64,000 bases of DNA from Tubulanus polymorphus (GCF_964204645.1 NC_134025.1:4221001-4285000); one strand, 5' to 3'; shown: positions 12,801 through 25,209, counted from the first letter of the stretch. Made by a program: numbers and translations. The notes: generated by a model not told the origin, from the sequence alone.

Positions 12801-13626
12801 CTATATAAACTTGTGGTTTAACTCAACAATGCATTGATTCTGATATACGACTTTTTCTTAACAATGGAGACTTTCTATATCATCCCACTGAGTTGTGAAT
12901 TATTTGTTTAAGAGCTATTTCTCTTCAAGTGTTTGTGATAAGACACTAGGCGGTAGAAGAATGGACTTCAGACCGATGACAGGACAAACTCATAGACATG
13001 ACCTTTAAATGTCAGTTTAGTTAATAAGAATATTCCTATTGAAATTGCCTCAGTGATTTTAGATAGAAGTAGATTATAACTACATAAAGCTCAGCTGGGA
13101 AAATTCTAATAGTCCAAAAACAAACCCAGGGTGAAAGCAAGTGAACGATTAATCGTGACGAATACGAAACACTCACTTAAAATAGACAAGTTTGGGCACC
13201 CCCTCAGTTTGACCTAAGAATTTACCAATTATACTTACAACAGCTTGCAGCTGGACATATTCCAGCACAACTAGAAGACTTGTCTGACTCTTCTGTTTTT
13301 ACTGGAGCAGGTGGTGATGGTGCGCTCGGTTCTGGACTGCTATACGCCGACGACTCCGGCTCAAAAAATGGATCGATTTTCGGTTGTGCCGGAGTTTTCT
13401 TGGGTGATTCAGAAAATGATCCCAGTAAGTCGCCGGTAGCTACATCTGCTTCTGATGTAGCTGTATGTGAACCCGTGTATAAATCTTCTGGTTCGGCTTC
13501 CTCTAGTTCTTTAGTTGTTGAACTGACCGGTTCTGAAATTAACGAATCTACCTTCTCGAAGTCGTCGGCAACATCTCCGTGACCTTCCGATTGACTAGAG
13601 GACTTCAAATCATCAAATTCATCCAT
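6855..13626 (-). CDS. RTN: Reticulon, long isoform
   Basis: Eight exons, read downward: 13626-13239, 12543-12514, 8586-8379, 8229-8091, 8016-7947, 7849-7803, 7054-6996, 6894-6855 (326 aa). Residues 1-139 are an acidic, Ser/Pro-rich N-terminus. From about residue 140 comes the reticulon homology domain: VLDLIYWRDIKKSGIVFGS, a long hydrophobic hairpin, QAVQKTGDGHPFK, a 66-residue hydrophilic loop ending LFLVEDLVDSLK, the second hairpin (WVFTYIGSWFNGITIIIL), then VYEMHKTQIDNYLDL. The C-terminus ends KKKTQ, matching the KKXX dilysine ER-retrieval rule. Reticulons wedge into the cytosolic leaflet and curve ER tubules. Invertebrates often have a single RTN gene, so vertebrate numbering is not assigned. 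A second first exon lies at 10373-10457. The 3.9-kb intron between exons 2 and 3 holds no other gene. Confidence 0.95.
10373..10457 (-). CDS. RTN: Reticulon alternative first exon (short isoform)
   Basis: ATG at 10457 opens 28 codons (MEADTSQPSVGDNTSDAQQQ, then ECCTNQQK) and ends in a GTATTG donor with one base carried over. This is the same phase as the 30-nt exon that precedes the reticulon domain in the long form. Joined to 8586-8379 it gives MEAD...QQKVLDLIYWRD and a 215-aa reticulon. Alternative promoters with unique N-termini on a common domain are normal for reticulons. The upstream 11-12 kb is then both long-form intron and short-form promoter. Confidence 0.8.
10641..10675. repeat. 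(CATA)n microsatellite
   Basis: About eight copies of ATAC/CATA, in a reticulon intron about 180 bp upstream of the alternative first exon. Confidence 0.85.
12667..12784. mobile_element. 118-bp imperfect inverted repeat (MITE relic)
   Basis: AGGTCTAACTGCAGTTTGGG at 12667 is inverted at the right end as AGGTATGACTGCAGTTTAGG. Ten bases (ACTGCAGTTT) match exactly in the core of each arm. No ORF. Located in a reticulon intron. Confidence 0.5.
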
Positions 13627-13753
13627 ACTGATTGTTCTTTGCTTTGTTTATAGTATAAGGATATATATTAACGTATTTACTCTTGCAATTACGCAAAATT
13701 TGACGGAATTAATTGCACCACCCGCTTCTTCTGATACAAAATGGCTGCAAAAG

Positions 13754-13761
13754 TGACGTCA
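13754..13761. promoter_or_regulatory. Palindromic CRE site TGACGTCA
   Basis: A full TGACGTCA palindrome lies 128 bp upstream of the long reticulon ATG, close to an AAAATGGCTGC YY1-like motif at 13738. CREB/ATF factors bind this site in animals. The position fits a proximal promoter; function is inferred. Confidence 0.5.
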
Positions 13762-14298
13762 CTTGGTCAATGTTAGTATTAGTGACAGCCACTCGGTGGC
13801 AGTACCTTATGGACAAAAATCCAACTTCAAAACTGGCTTAATTGATCAAAATTGGTCTAGATCCCTTCAATAAATGAATATATTATATGTATTGTACATA
13901 TACGTGTATATAAGTTTGTTACGTTTTGAAATGCCTTTATTTTCTTTTTGTAATTAATTTTAAATACTCCATATGTCAATTGTCACTGGTAAATTCTAAA
14001 CCTCAGTAGTAGCGAAGTTGTTCTATGTTCTTCGATTCATTTACTTATGTTTGTTGTATGTGCAATTGGATTTTTAGGCCTCCTCATTTAGGTGAATAAA
14101 AAGCTCCATCTACGCTTTTCGCTGGTCATGACATGGTAATGTTTCCAAATCTCCATTTTATTCCATCCTTTATTCCATCCTTCTTTATGAAAGGGGAAAC
14201 AAATTTTTGCCCACTAATCGATCATTCTCTCTATCTATAGCCGATGAGCAAATACGAAACCATCTGAAAATCAAATACAATTTTTTCTAAAAATCAAA

Positions 14299-14304
14299 TT
14301 TATT
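14299..14304 (-). terminator. Polyadenylation signal, CCDC88-like gene
   Basis: TTTATT on the plus strand reads AATAAA on the minus strand, 783 nt beyond the stop codon at 15087. Confidence 0.45.
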
Positions 14305-15086
14305 CTAAAGTCAATTTACACAGTAATTCATGTGTTTATGATGTTTTAACAAAAAAGAATACATGGATGGAAATGCGATGAGAAATCAGGACCAATGATC
14401 AACTTGAAACTCTGAAGAAAAAAAGAGCATGATGCTCTACTGGCTTTGTATATGAACTAAACTCTGAAGTTCTACAAAATCGATAACTAAAACTACCTTC
14501 ACATAGGAACATAATTTATCCTAGCATTAACACAGCCATATTTCACATTATTACAAATTAAAACAGAACTACCCAATACCAATATTTGGGTATTCAAAAA
14601 AGCTGGTGATCATTTTAAAACACTTATCAGTTTCATAAAAGTTTTATCATCCTAGATAGATATCAAAGTGTGGCAAAAAGCCTAAACCATTAAAATGCAT
14701 GGCAGCAGTAGAGACATTACAATTTAATGATGGTAAATGTATAAGCAACACATAAATAAATACAGCTTAGAGCTACATACAGCATTCTGTACAACTGGAA
14801 GATTTATACATAAAAATTATAATAGGCATTTTGTGCTTTTTTGCATGATTGATGATAACCATGAATAACGGAAGGACTTTTCAGTTGAATATGGAAGACT
14901 AACATCTAACATTATCTCAATTATGCAATATAAGCATAACCATAATCAATCTTTATTTACTTATGAATCCAAATGGAATATTAAGAGATCAGAGAACAAT
15001 CAGACATTACAAGGACGGTTTGACAGATAATTTTTTTTCAAGTTATGGACGTTGTACAAGTTAGTAGCACATAAATGTGATCCTCA

Positions 15087-18000
15087 CTATAAACTAGTGA
15101 CATAATGATAAGAAACACGATTTCTCGGATCGACCTGTGCTAGTGTTGTGCGCAGTACATCTACCAGGCGAGATAATTTCTTATTCTCGATTTCTAACTT
15201 CAAGTTCTTCTTTTCATAACTATCGGAAAGTTCGACAGCCAGTTTAGAGGCGGCTATCTGTCGCCTGAGATCATAATTTTCACGGCGAAGTCGATCATTG
15301 TCGCCGCCAAATGCAGCCGTACGATCCACGTCTTCTTTCAGTTTATCACAACTTTTCTGCAAAACTTTATTACTATATTTCATGCGATTGAGACGAGTTG
15401 TTAAATCTTGTACGCTCATAAACATTTCAATGTTCTCTTGCTGTACGTAACGCATACAATCATCAATGTCTATATCTTGACGTTGTCGCAACACGGTGCA
15501 AGATTTCTGTAAATCTTTTATTTCCATCTCTAATGTTTCGACTTTGTGCTCGTGCATGTCTTTCAACATAGATATTTCTTCCTCTTTTCGTTCTTGTGAT
15601 TGCAACAGTTCACAGTTTTTGTCTTCGAACTGACGGATCCGTTCCTTTTCGTGTTCGACGCAGTTTTTCAATTTTTCTAATTCGCGAACGTAATAGAGCT
15701 TCTCGCGTTTTAGTTCAGTGATTCTCCACTTACTCTCCATGTAAGCCGATTCTGCCTCCTCTGCGTCCTCCAGACGACGGCGTAAAGCATCATTTTCGGC
15801 TTTCAATTCAAGAAGTTCTGCCGACATTTTCTGATTGTGAATTTCATCAGATAATGAACATCCACCTCCTGAAAGAGAAGAGTATTAAGAAAGTAATCTA
15901 AAAGATGGCATGTTTTCAGAGACAAACTCGTTGAATTAAAAGTTCAAAGAATTAGTTAATCTAAACTGGCCTTGATGATATTTGAATAAAACCAAGAGAA
16001 GAAACACATCCTTAATGTGCATTATATTAGAAAGCTACAATATACACGGAAGGAACAACCAATATAAGAGTTTCTGCATCATATTACATTCAGCAATTAC
16101 ATATATGTATGGTTCATTTGTTTAAAACGACGATGATCACGTATCTCAATTTCTGATGGTTATAGAACATGCATGGTATAACACATTGTAGCATATATAT
16201 GAAAAGAAATAGAGGATTAAGACATTCTGAATAGCTAGATAAGTATGAAATGAATGGGTAGCTTGTATATAAATAACTCAAACAAAGCTTTTATGAGCGA
16301 ATACTTTTTCGTTTTGTGGTACAGCTTGATCCAGTTTGCCTGTCTACAAAACGATAATGAACCGGAGTTATATTTTAAATGATGCGAAAGTTTTTAATGA
16401 GATATTAAGAAGCAGCATCAGTTAATACCTTGAAAGCCAATATCTATACATATTGCATCACTACCTGGATATCCAGGACTTGTTTGACGATGGTTTTGTT
16501 TATCAGCATTTTGATTGAGAAGATGCAGTTTCTCTGTTTCTAGGTGCGCTATGGTTTCCATCAAATCTTGTATTTTCCGTTTGTCATTTTCTTGTTGCTA
16601 AAACAGACAAATTAACTTTTTGATTGTGCAATTTTTTGAGTTGAATGATGATTCATTCTTATAGATATACTAGTACATACCATTGTGATGTCTTCAAGAA
16701 GTAATTGACTTTGCACAAGTTCATCAATGACACTCTCTTCACGTTTGCGGCTTTTTTCTAATTGTTCTTCAACACGAGTTCGAGAATCAACAAGCGCTGT
16801 ATTATCCTCTCTTAATTCCTACGGTAATCAGTTAAAAATCTGGTTGAGAATCTACTGAGCTTATCGTTTATTGTGATAGTGTAAAAATCATCAAAATTTA
16901 CCTCTGTTCTAGATTTATAAAACTCAAGTTCTGCTACTTTCGCTTTAAGATGAAAATTCTCTGTTTCATACTCCTCAGCCAGATAAGCCTAAAATGTTTT
17001 TTAAGATATTGCCATAAAATCTATTCAGAGCCAACATGGATTCAATGAGGAATACAACAAACCTGCTCTTGAAGAACATCCAGTTCATCTCTATTAATTC
17101 CTATTTGCCTTAATTCCTCGATCAACTTTTGTTTCTAAAACCCGAGAGCAGAAGAAACCAGTCAGGCACACGGCAGAATTGTTGAAATGTAAAAAATACC
17201 AGTAATAGAGCAGTAGTTTTTACACATTACCTCAGAAACTAATTTAGAATTGTTTAAATCACATTCATCAACTGTAGCTTTCATCTCCACAAATGAACTG
17301 TTCTTTTCATCACTAAAAACATGAAAACATAATCATTAGTCCATAATTCAATGAATCTAAATATCTTAAAGTACCAGGAAATATCAACTGACATTTCTTC
17401 TTGTAGAAGTTTAATTTGGTTTTTATAATGTAGAAGTTCTCCCTGGACATGTTGCTTATCCATGTGAGCTGGTAGTATAATCTGTTTAACTGTTTTATCA
17501 ACTAGACTTCTGTAGTATTCACGCTCCTGCACCAGTTCCTGATTTTTCTACACAGATAAAAATGTACATTGAACAACACCTTACAATGAAAATAACTAAA
17601 TTCATTGAAGGAGGAGGATCAAATTCATCTATAGGCCTATACCTCATTAAGTTCATCTCTTTGTTTTACCATCGCTTTTAGATGGTTGAACAAATCCCTA
17701 GTGTCATCACCCATTTCTTCATAATCGACATCATACATAAATGTTCCAAAATCCCTAATCTAAAAAAGGCATCGAAATCTCTAGAGCCATATGAAAACTG
17801 ATAGTCATGCTGTACTTTCGACTGGCCACTTTAGACTTTCTTTTGACTGACTGCTGTACTGTACGTCATGGGTTTAAGTTCTTTGTAAAGCATTCTTAGA
17901 AGTAGAGATGGGGAATATTATTATTATTACTATTATCACTATTATTATTATCATTATCATTATCAATACCTCTTTAATATATTCAACCAGTTGCTGTTGT

Positions 18001-20402
18001 GTTTCTTTGTCCAGCTTTCTTATCTCATCAATAAACACTTCTTTATGGTCACACTGTACAGCACAACCGAGAATCAATTTCAACAACCGAATAATTTCAT
18101 CAAGAGCACCATCTGAAACATGGAAATAATTCAATTAAAACATATATATTTATATATTACGTTATTTTGCTCTTTTTTGCTAAGTCTAAAGAGAGAAATA
18201 TAATATTTGTGAGATAGCCTTTCTTCCATCAAAATAAATGACTCCAACACAAAAGAGAATTTTATTGTATTCATAGCCTCTGAAAGATATAGAGCAAGTC
18301 CATCGACCAAATTCGAACATGATAAAAAATCAAGTTACCAATATTGTGAAATAGACTTTCTTCTGTAATAAAATGATATTGGCACTTAATCAGGACAGAT
18401 GTGTTTAAAAAAAGTAATGACACATAATCAAGTAACCAATATTGTGAAATAGACTTTCTTCTGTAATAAAATGATATTGGCACTTAATCAGGACAGATGT
18501 GTTTAAAAAAAGTAATGACACATGATCAAAGGTTTAAAATCCTGAACAAAAATAACTGATAGTTTCAAAAAGAATAATATGGGAATTCCAGTCACGGGAA
18601 TTCCAATATCATCAATATTGAAATTCTTAAAAAAAAGAATTTTTGACCAGGATAAATCTGGATAAACACAGAGCTTCCATTTTTATGAAAACTAATATTG
18701 ACTTTAATCGAATATGTGAACACTTCATATCAAAATTGTTGGAAAGCGTATGTGAAATAACAACCCACTAATAGTTTATACAAGAAATAAAGTCAGGCAA
18801 GAGTCTGAACGAAATAAAAAGGAAGGTCCTTAAGATCTGGAAATATTCAATTACCTAAATGCAATCCACAAAACAGTGACTAGACAGGTTCTACAATATA
18901 ACATTCAGAGCCTGTTTCAAGCTTGATCTGAATATATCAGAATTAATAATACACACAATTATTGTTGTGATTTTTGAAACCTTTCAGACAGTAAATTGGT
19001 ACCAATAAATAATAGGCGTTCGTACTACTTGTTCTATATAAGTGATTTATGAGATACAATGACAGTATTGAGGAAAGCAATACAATTTCAACGTGAATTG
19101 AATTTGTCTGACATATTGAACTTTTCCCAGCGAAGTGTTTAACAAACACCGTGTTACATTGTGGTGTATAGTTAATCTATCTAAAATTCAGTTTCTCTCA
19201 ACTCTGCTCAAGGTTTCACCTGAAGATTTATACTGCATGAAATGACCTATGGTTTGGGTACACAATTCAGGCCTTGTATCCTGTAATCAGAATTCAAATA
19301 AACATGCCAGAGAAATGTATAAGCCTCAAATAAAATTTTAAGTGTACATAAGTAAACAATTATACCAGGTGGGTCAAGGGGTACTACTCGATGATCATTT
19401 GAGAGGAAAATAAAAGCCGAGCTTCATTATATAATGTTGTGAATGGGTTGATTATCATTGTGATTCTAGTGTAAATATTTAGCAAAATGTCTTGAGACAA
19501 TCATATGTTAGTCAATAATTCCACAATATCATGAAATCAGACAATGAATTCAATACTCACTTTTATCAGGCTCCTGTGCTATCATTATAACATCTGGTAA
19601 TTTCATTATAATAAGCTGCTGTAAAGATTCCTAAACAGAGTAAGAGAGACAGAGTAATAAATGTACTACGATTCATGGTCAGTTTAGAAGTCTTCAAGTT
19701 TTTTTCTTTACATAACAGAAATGGGTAAAATACTTTTTTTTAAAATACAGTCATGGAGTTAAAAGTAAAAACATACTTGATAAAAGCTATAAATACTATT
19801 CATTAAGCATTGCCAATTTTGGATGCGTCCATTGACATCTAGAGTATTACGATTAATGGTTTCTTTTGTTGGCCTTGGGTCACTGAAAAAGAGATGATTC
19901 ATCACTCAGCGTGTAGCATTGTAGCGCTCCTATCATTGTATCAAGACAAAGAGCATTAATCTCCATGTAGGAAGTTTAAAGCAAAGTTAAGCATTGGACT
20001 TTTAGGATATAAGAGGTTTTTGGAATGAAATATAAAACAAGGCTTCAAAGTCTATGGATATGTGGGCTATTTAAAACAGATCTAACCACATTTACTTAGT
20101 GATTTGCATTATGCAATTAAAAGTAGAAGTTGGTTCAAAGTGAATCTAAATGAGATTGTAAATGCTTACATTTGTAACATGACATCATTTAGAAATACCC
20201 CGTCTAAAATGTCAGGAAATGCTAAAGTTTCATCTGGAGGACAAAATGTTTGCACCTGTAAGGATTATGAAATGGAGTTAATTAGGTCAATAGGTGATAC
20301 TGCACACCTCCTCAAGGCATTGATCTAACAAAAAGCGAAAGTGGGAAATATTCTTACCCAAACAATGAGGGGGCTTTCCATGAACTCTTCAATAGATGAC
20401 AT
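15087..20402 (-). CDS. CCDC88: HOOK-domain coiled-coil protein, CCDC88/girdin type
   Basis: Thirteen exons, read downward: 20402-20358, 20255-20170, 19882-19777, 19630-19561, 18112-17970, 17759-17643, 17547-17393, 17312-17231, 17134-17063, 16988-16902, 16818-16681, 16597-16465, 15868-15087; 671 aa. Residues 1 to about 150 form the N-terminal HOOK domain (FMESPLIVW, LDGVFLNDVMLQ, FYQESLQQLIIMKLPDV, LILGCAVQC), closer to girdin/Daple than to Hook1-3. The rest is coiled coil up to a short tail. The C-terminus is VTSL, a class I PDZ-ligand form. Vertebrate CCDC88 proteins exceed 1,400 aa; this one stops after about 500 coiled-coil residues and I see no G-alpha-binding motif. HOOK domains bind dynein light intermediate chain. 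Exon 7 has a second in-frame donor (GTACTT, 20 bases on), so that junction is the least certain. The conserved neighbours CFAP36 and PPP4R3 support the family call. Confidence 0.82.
17912..17967. repeat. Degenerate (ATT)n/(ATC)n repeat at a splice donor
   Basis: Triplet repeat lying right behind the donor of exon 5 of the CCDC88-like gene (intron begins at 17969). Length variation here would sit inside the first bases of the intron. Confidence 0.8.
18328..18523. repeat. 98-bp tandem duplication in intron
   Basis: 18328-18425 and 18426-18523 are nearly identical (a T/A and an A/G difference seen). A third, degenerate partial copy starts near 18210 (GAGATAGCCTTTCTTCC against GAAATAGACTTTCTTCT). 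The close identity indicates a recent duplication. Confidence 0.9.
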
Positions 20403-21062
20403 ATCTACTAACAAATTACTTTACATCGCACAACAGAAATTCTGAAATTTGAAAAAAGGATAATAGCGTTTGAAAGCTGTTCAAAGATGAAATTTCAATT
20501 GAAAAATTAAAAAAATTAATAGAAGGCGATTGGCTACATTGACATCAATTTCTCCTGTGGTGAAAAGAAATGGAACAAGAAATGAGCCAGTTGCATGATT
20601 TTTAGACTTACCATACTAAGGACATAGTTCCAAAATAACGTGTTTCGTTCCTTATCAGTTAGTGTGTACATTATACGAGCAGCGTGTGCGAATATTCAAA
20701 GCTTTTCGGTATCTTTTTGTACTTTGATTGATTTTTGATGCTTTTGTGCTGATAATTGAATGATTTTTGAACTGTACAAGTGCGCCCTCTGTGTGTGACT
20801 ATTGAATTGAATTGGTTGTATAGCATTGGGCCACGTTATAAATTTCATCTTACAAATATTCCTCATTTCATAAATAAACAGCAAATTGAAATACGAAATC
20901 GGATGATTCAAATATAAATCTTAATTCTATTTGATTTCTATGGATTTCTGTTTCATGGTCAGTAAATGGTGTAGTATTTTTTTGTAATTTAGGATAACTC
21001 CGAGAAGCATTGTATTCCAACAGAATACAACTTACTATAAACAAAACTAAAAAGAAATTAAA
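20403..21062. promoter_or_regulatory. Shared 5' region, CCDC88-like / CFAP36
   Basis: 660 bp between divergent start codons. No clear coding content. No exact X-box, CRE or TATA element recognised. The same head-to-head neighbours exist in vertebrates, which suggests an old bidirectional promoter. Confidence 0.5.
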
Positions 21063-24000
21063 ATGTCATCGAAGGAGTCGGTTTATGATGCGTTACTGCA
21101 GCATCTCGAGGGCATGCTCTTCCAAATTCCAGTGATGTCATTCATAGATAGACACTGCGCAGGTAGGATCAGTATATTTGTGTTTGCTGCGTTGAAAACT
21201 CTTAAATTTTGATAGAATTCAGTTTTATCAATTTACTTCCGGGTTGACGAAATAAAGTCTGTTGTGCAATTATCTTCGCACAATTTACCACAATTCATTT
21301 AATCGCGAATGTAAAGATAGATTTTTTTGTGCACAAGGATTGATGACATGGTGTATTTTTTTAGCAGGGCCACACCTAAATTAGTAGTAGGCCTAAAGCC
21401 GTTGTTCCTCACCATAACAGCATCTGGTATTCAGACTAGGCCGCACATAGGCCTAGCGGCGGGCAGTTGCAATTTTGGAAAAGTGTTGCAAATATTATTT
21501 AAATTGTTTTAATTGGTATCCTTTCGGAATTCTCTCCCCCTAACTCAAAAGCTAGGGGTATAGCCCTGACCCTGTTAAGGCAATTTGATTTTTAGTGATT
21601 GATTAACCTGGTCGTGTTGGCATTGTTAGATAGAAAGGCTGCATCATTCATACAATCCTTTCACAAAGTTGTTACTGGGTGAGGCCGTTGTCTAATTCAA
21701 GTTGTCTTTCAATGCTAATGAAAATGATCATAGAATGCTGAATATACTGCTAATGTTATGTATTCATAATAGACTCCAGTGTTTAACTAGGGGCCTAAAA
21801 GAAAGTATTTATCTTCTCACATACTTGAATACCTTACAGGAATCATATGTGAACATATACTCTAATCAAAGACGATATAAGGAAGGAGAAAAGGAATCCA
21901 ATCCTAATATGCCTATCATTTTATCTCACTTGGGCCACAATTAATTGCCTCTCACTCAAAAAGCCTCTGCTTTGTACCTTGAGACCTCGTTTTTTGTTTT
22001 GGACCCTGATAGTAAGACGCCTCAATCCATTCTAATTTTTTTGATAAATGTGAAAAACGTAAATTATAATTGAATATCATACATAGGCTTCAGATCATTA
22101 AAGGCTGAATAGTCGTAAAAGATCCTATCTTGGAATATAAACGGTCTTTAAAATGTCATTTTTCACATATGGTATAAAAGCCCCAATTGTTTGTAGTACT
22201 AGGCTATGTTTTAAAAAAGGTCAAAGTCTGCATTAAGCAGTAACTGAAAATAAAGGATTTTTTTCAATAACCTGATTTGCGATATATATTTAGTTTAATT
22301 TCCAATTGCTTGAGGGCTCTATTTTGCCTCAAATTGGGAAAGTTATAAGGATATTTATTTGATGAGATTTGCCTGTTTGTTTACAATGCAAATCACTCCA
22401 TCTATTAGAATGTATTATGTACTGGAAGGTTTGTGTGCTGTGAAAAATTATTGATTACACATAGCTTGAAAATCATTTATGTGTGGTATACAACAGAGAA
22501 TAGGAAAAACGATTTCATGCGTAGAGTTTATCGGAAAGAAGTCTTAACCATAACCTAAATCTACAGAATCAAGTGTTTAAATACTAATTTATTCAGATGA
22601 ATAGAAATATTTGAGCAATGTGGAATGGGCCATTTAGGCTAAAAATATTTGATACCTTTTTGTTTCTCCTTTCTGCTGACCTTCAAAGTTGAACCGGCCA
22701 GCCACCTATCTGCCCTGTACACCCGGTATTTTCTTTTAAATCATGATCAAGTTAACCATAAGAGATCCAGCAGGTATAAAAAAAAGAACTGATTACTAAT
22801 TTTATTACAGTTTACAATATGACCCAGCCGATAAGGGGAAACAATTAGGTATAATTTATTTTTTAGCCTTAACTTAAGAAATTGCTTCTTGTTCTTGTCC
22901 AGCAGTTTGTTTTATCCTTGTATGATAAAACTGTTGTATGCATAATAATTTACTCCACCATAAATCTGATTGAAGAGCCGGTGATCTTCTGTTACCATGG
23001 ATACAGCATCAATGAGTATCTGATGATCGCAGCCTTTATAGGCAGGGATTTATCGATTTAAATGTCACGCAGATAATGTCTGAAAGCAAAATCATTCCAT
23101 CTTCATTAACGCTTCTGTTAGTGGGAAGCTGGCTGTATTTGAAACCCATACTCGCTGAATAGAATGCGTGTTTAACAATTTTTAACGAGTCAATAAAATC
23201 TCAGGTTAATTCCATGTTCATTTAAAGCAGAATTTGGTAAAATGTAAATACAATGTCACTCTATCATATAGATAATGATCTCTTTTGCCCTCATTGATTT
23301 CAGTTTTTGATCCTACGACCGAAAACTGTCCAGAATATGAAAAAATCTGGGAGCAATATAAAGAACTGGTGAGTTGGACATGTAGGATTTTTCATGAAAT
23401 CTAGGCCGTAGTTGGTCAATTAGTTAATGTATTCTGATAAATTTCTTGACCGAACAATTTATCATAATTCACAACAAGTAGAGTTATATATCGTGATTGA
23501 TTGAAAATATATAAATTTCCCGTTGTTTCTGTAAAATAGGTTTCTCAGTTATTGGATGGCTTCAGGGAGGACTGTGGTGTTACGCACGAACAGATAATAA
23601 AGGCACTTAAGGAACTTGACAAAAACCGAGACTTCCACGAAGTATACAAGGTCTGTCCAGTAGTCCGGTATATCTCTATGTAATCTATTGTTCGGTGTAG
23701 ACTTCTAAACAATTGATCTTTTTTTCAGTCTATATTTGAACAAGTTTTCGCCACTGTTAGCGTGGATATATTCATTCAAATGATGACAACTAAAAATGTG
23801 GAGTTACAGCATCAGGTTTGTATTTAGATAATTCCTTGATGGTTTTATACTTTTACATAGAGCATTAGCCTTTATTTCAAATGATTTTTTGTTTTTGTAT
23901 TGTAGGTGTTGATGGTGTTACTGTCACAGTCTGGTCAGGTACCTGGTATTTTACAATCGGATGATCCAATAGATGAAAAACCCGGTGCAAAGACTTCTGA

Positions 24001-25209
24001 ACCTGATCGGGAAGATGATATCCTAGAGGCTGTTTTAAGGTTGCATCTTGATAGATAGAAGTTTGGAATGATACTATAGACTATGAAGAATTCAATATTT
24101 GGTATTTTTATCATAGGAAATCGAAGGCTGAATATGATGCGCTAAAAGCCAAGGAAAAACAGTCTGAGGAAGATATGATAAAAGCGTTAAAACTCTCAAA
24201 ACTTGAGGCTGAAAATCTACAACATATGCATAAAGAATTACAAAACCAGTTACATGTTGTAAGCATTGATTGAAATAATGATGTCATGAATGTGTATCTT
24301 TGAACTATTCAAATTTATAGCAGTTATTCCTTATTTCTATATTACAGAACCTAGCGACACTTACAATGAATGAAAGTCAGACCACTGCTCCAGCAGTACC
24401 GCCGCAGTCAGAATTTACCAATCCAAAACCTGACAATCGACCTAAGGCATCCAATGACAATTCAAAGACAGAGCCATTATTACTTAAAAGCCGATCGAAG
24501 GGAGAAGAAACCGAGAATATTTTTGCAAAAAAGGATAAAGTGGTATATTTCAAAATATTAATGTATCTGACTTCATTTAAACGGTTTTGATTGTAATATA
24601 ATCTGGGATGACGCTTCGTAATTTGCAGGCAATTCCTCCAGCAATGTTTCCTACAACAAAACCATTATCATCAACGCAACCTGAACCAAAGTCGAAAACA
24701 TCAGTAGAACCTGCAGTCAGCGTTAAGTCTGATCTTCCTCCTGTGTCGGGAGTTAAACAGATAAGTGGAGCCGAAGCGGCAGCTAACTGGTTAGCAACAG
24801 CCATGTCTGAATCTGATCGACAATCGTCAACCGCTGCTGAAATAGCCGTATGTATCTAACCCTCATTCACGGGTTATTTTAACAAGAAACCTTAAAAAAT
24901 AACATCAACGAATTCAAACAATTGTCATTGCAGGCTAATATGCCCAAGATGTCTCGTGAAGAATTGCTTCAAAGGCAGCAGTACTTAAAAACTCAACGAG
25001 ACAAGCTCATCGCGTTGAAGCAAAAAGAGCGAGAAAACCATTTGAAATCAGCTGAGAAGAAACAACCGACCCGTCCACAATCAGCACGCGCTGCACGATC
25101 AGCTATGAAAACCACTTCACAATCAACACCAGAAATCGATGAGAAACAATTAGCAATGAGAAAAACAATTGCTGATAGACTGAAGAAAGAAGTGATTGGT
25201 AAGAGATGA
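21063..25209 (+). CDS. CFAP36: Cilia- and flagella-associated protein 36
   Basis: Nine exons: 21063-21162, 23304-23368, 23540-23650, 23729-23815, 23906-24039, 24117-24258, 24348-24542, 24629-24847, 24934-25209; 442 aa (the human protein is 342). Residues 1 to about 125 form the BART domain of CFAP36/ARL2BP proteins, which binds ARL2/ARL3-type GTPases: LEGMLFQIPVMSFID, EQYKEL, FREDCGVTHEQI, FEQVFATVSVDIFIQMMTTKN. A UIM-like helix follows (EEDMIKALKLSKLE, about 183-196). The middle is low in complexity and longer than in vertebrates. The end is the family's conserved coiled coil, MSREELLQRQQYLKTQRDKL and LKKEVIGKR. ARL3 acts in ciliary cargo release, so a ciliary role is expected. Intron 1 is 2.1 kb. 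Confidence 0.93.
22991..23004 (+). promoter_or_regulatory. X-box-like site in CFAP36 intron 1
   Basis: GTTACCATGGATAC is one base from the RFX X-box consensus GTHNCCATRGNAAC. RFX factors control ciliary genes, and CFAP36 is one. The identical 14-mer also occurs at 11041-11054 in a reticulon intron, so it may be repeat-borne rather than functional. Confidence 0.35.

Larger units (their letters stand above)
13627..15086. other. Reticulon long promoter and CCDC88-like 3' UTR
   Basis: No coding exon. The left part is the promoter of the long reticulon isoform, with a CRE at 13754. The right part is the 3' UTR of the CCDC88-like gene, ending near the reverse AATAAA at 14299-14304. Confidence 0.5.

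Noticed and set aside
15087-20402. Hook1-3 orthologue (length 671 is close to Hook)
   Set aside because: HOOK-domain wording (SPLIVW, GVFLNDVMLQ, QQLIIMKLP, LGCAVQC) and neighbouring genes fit CCDC88 better.
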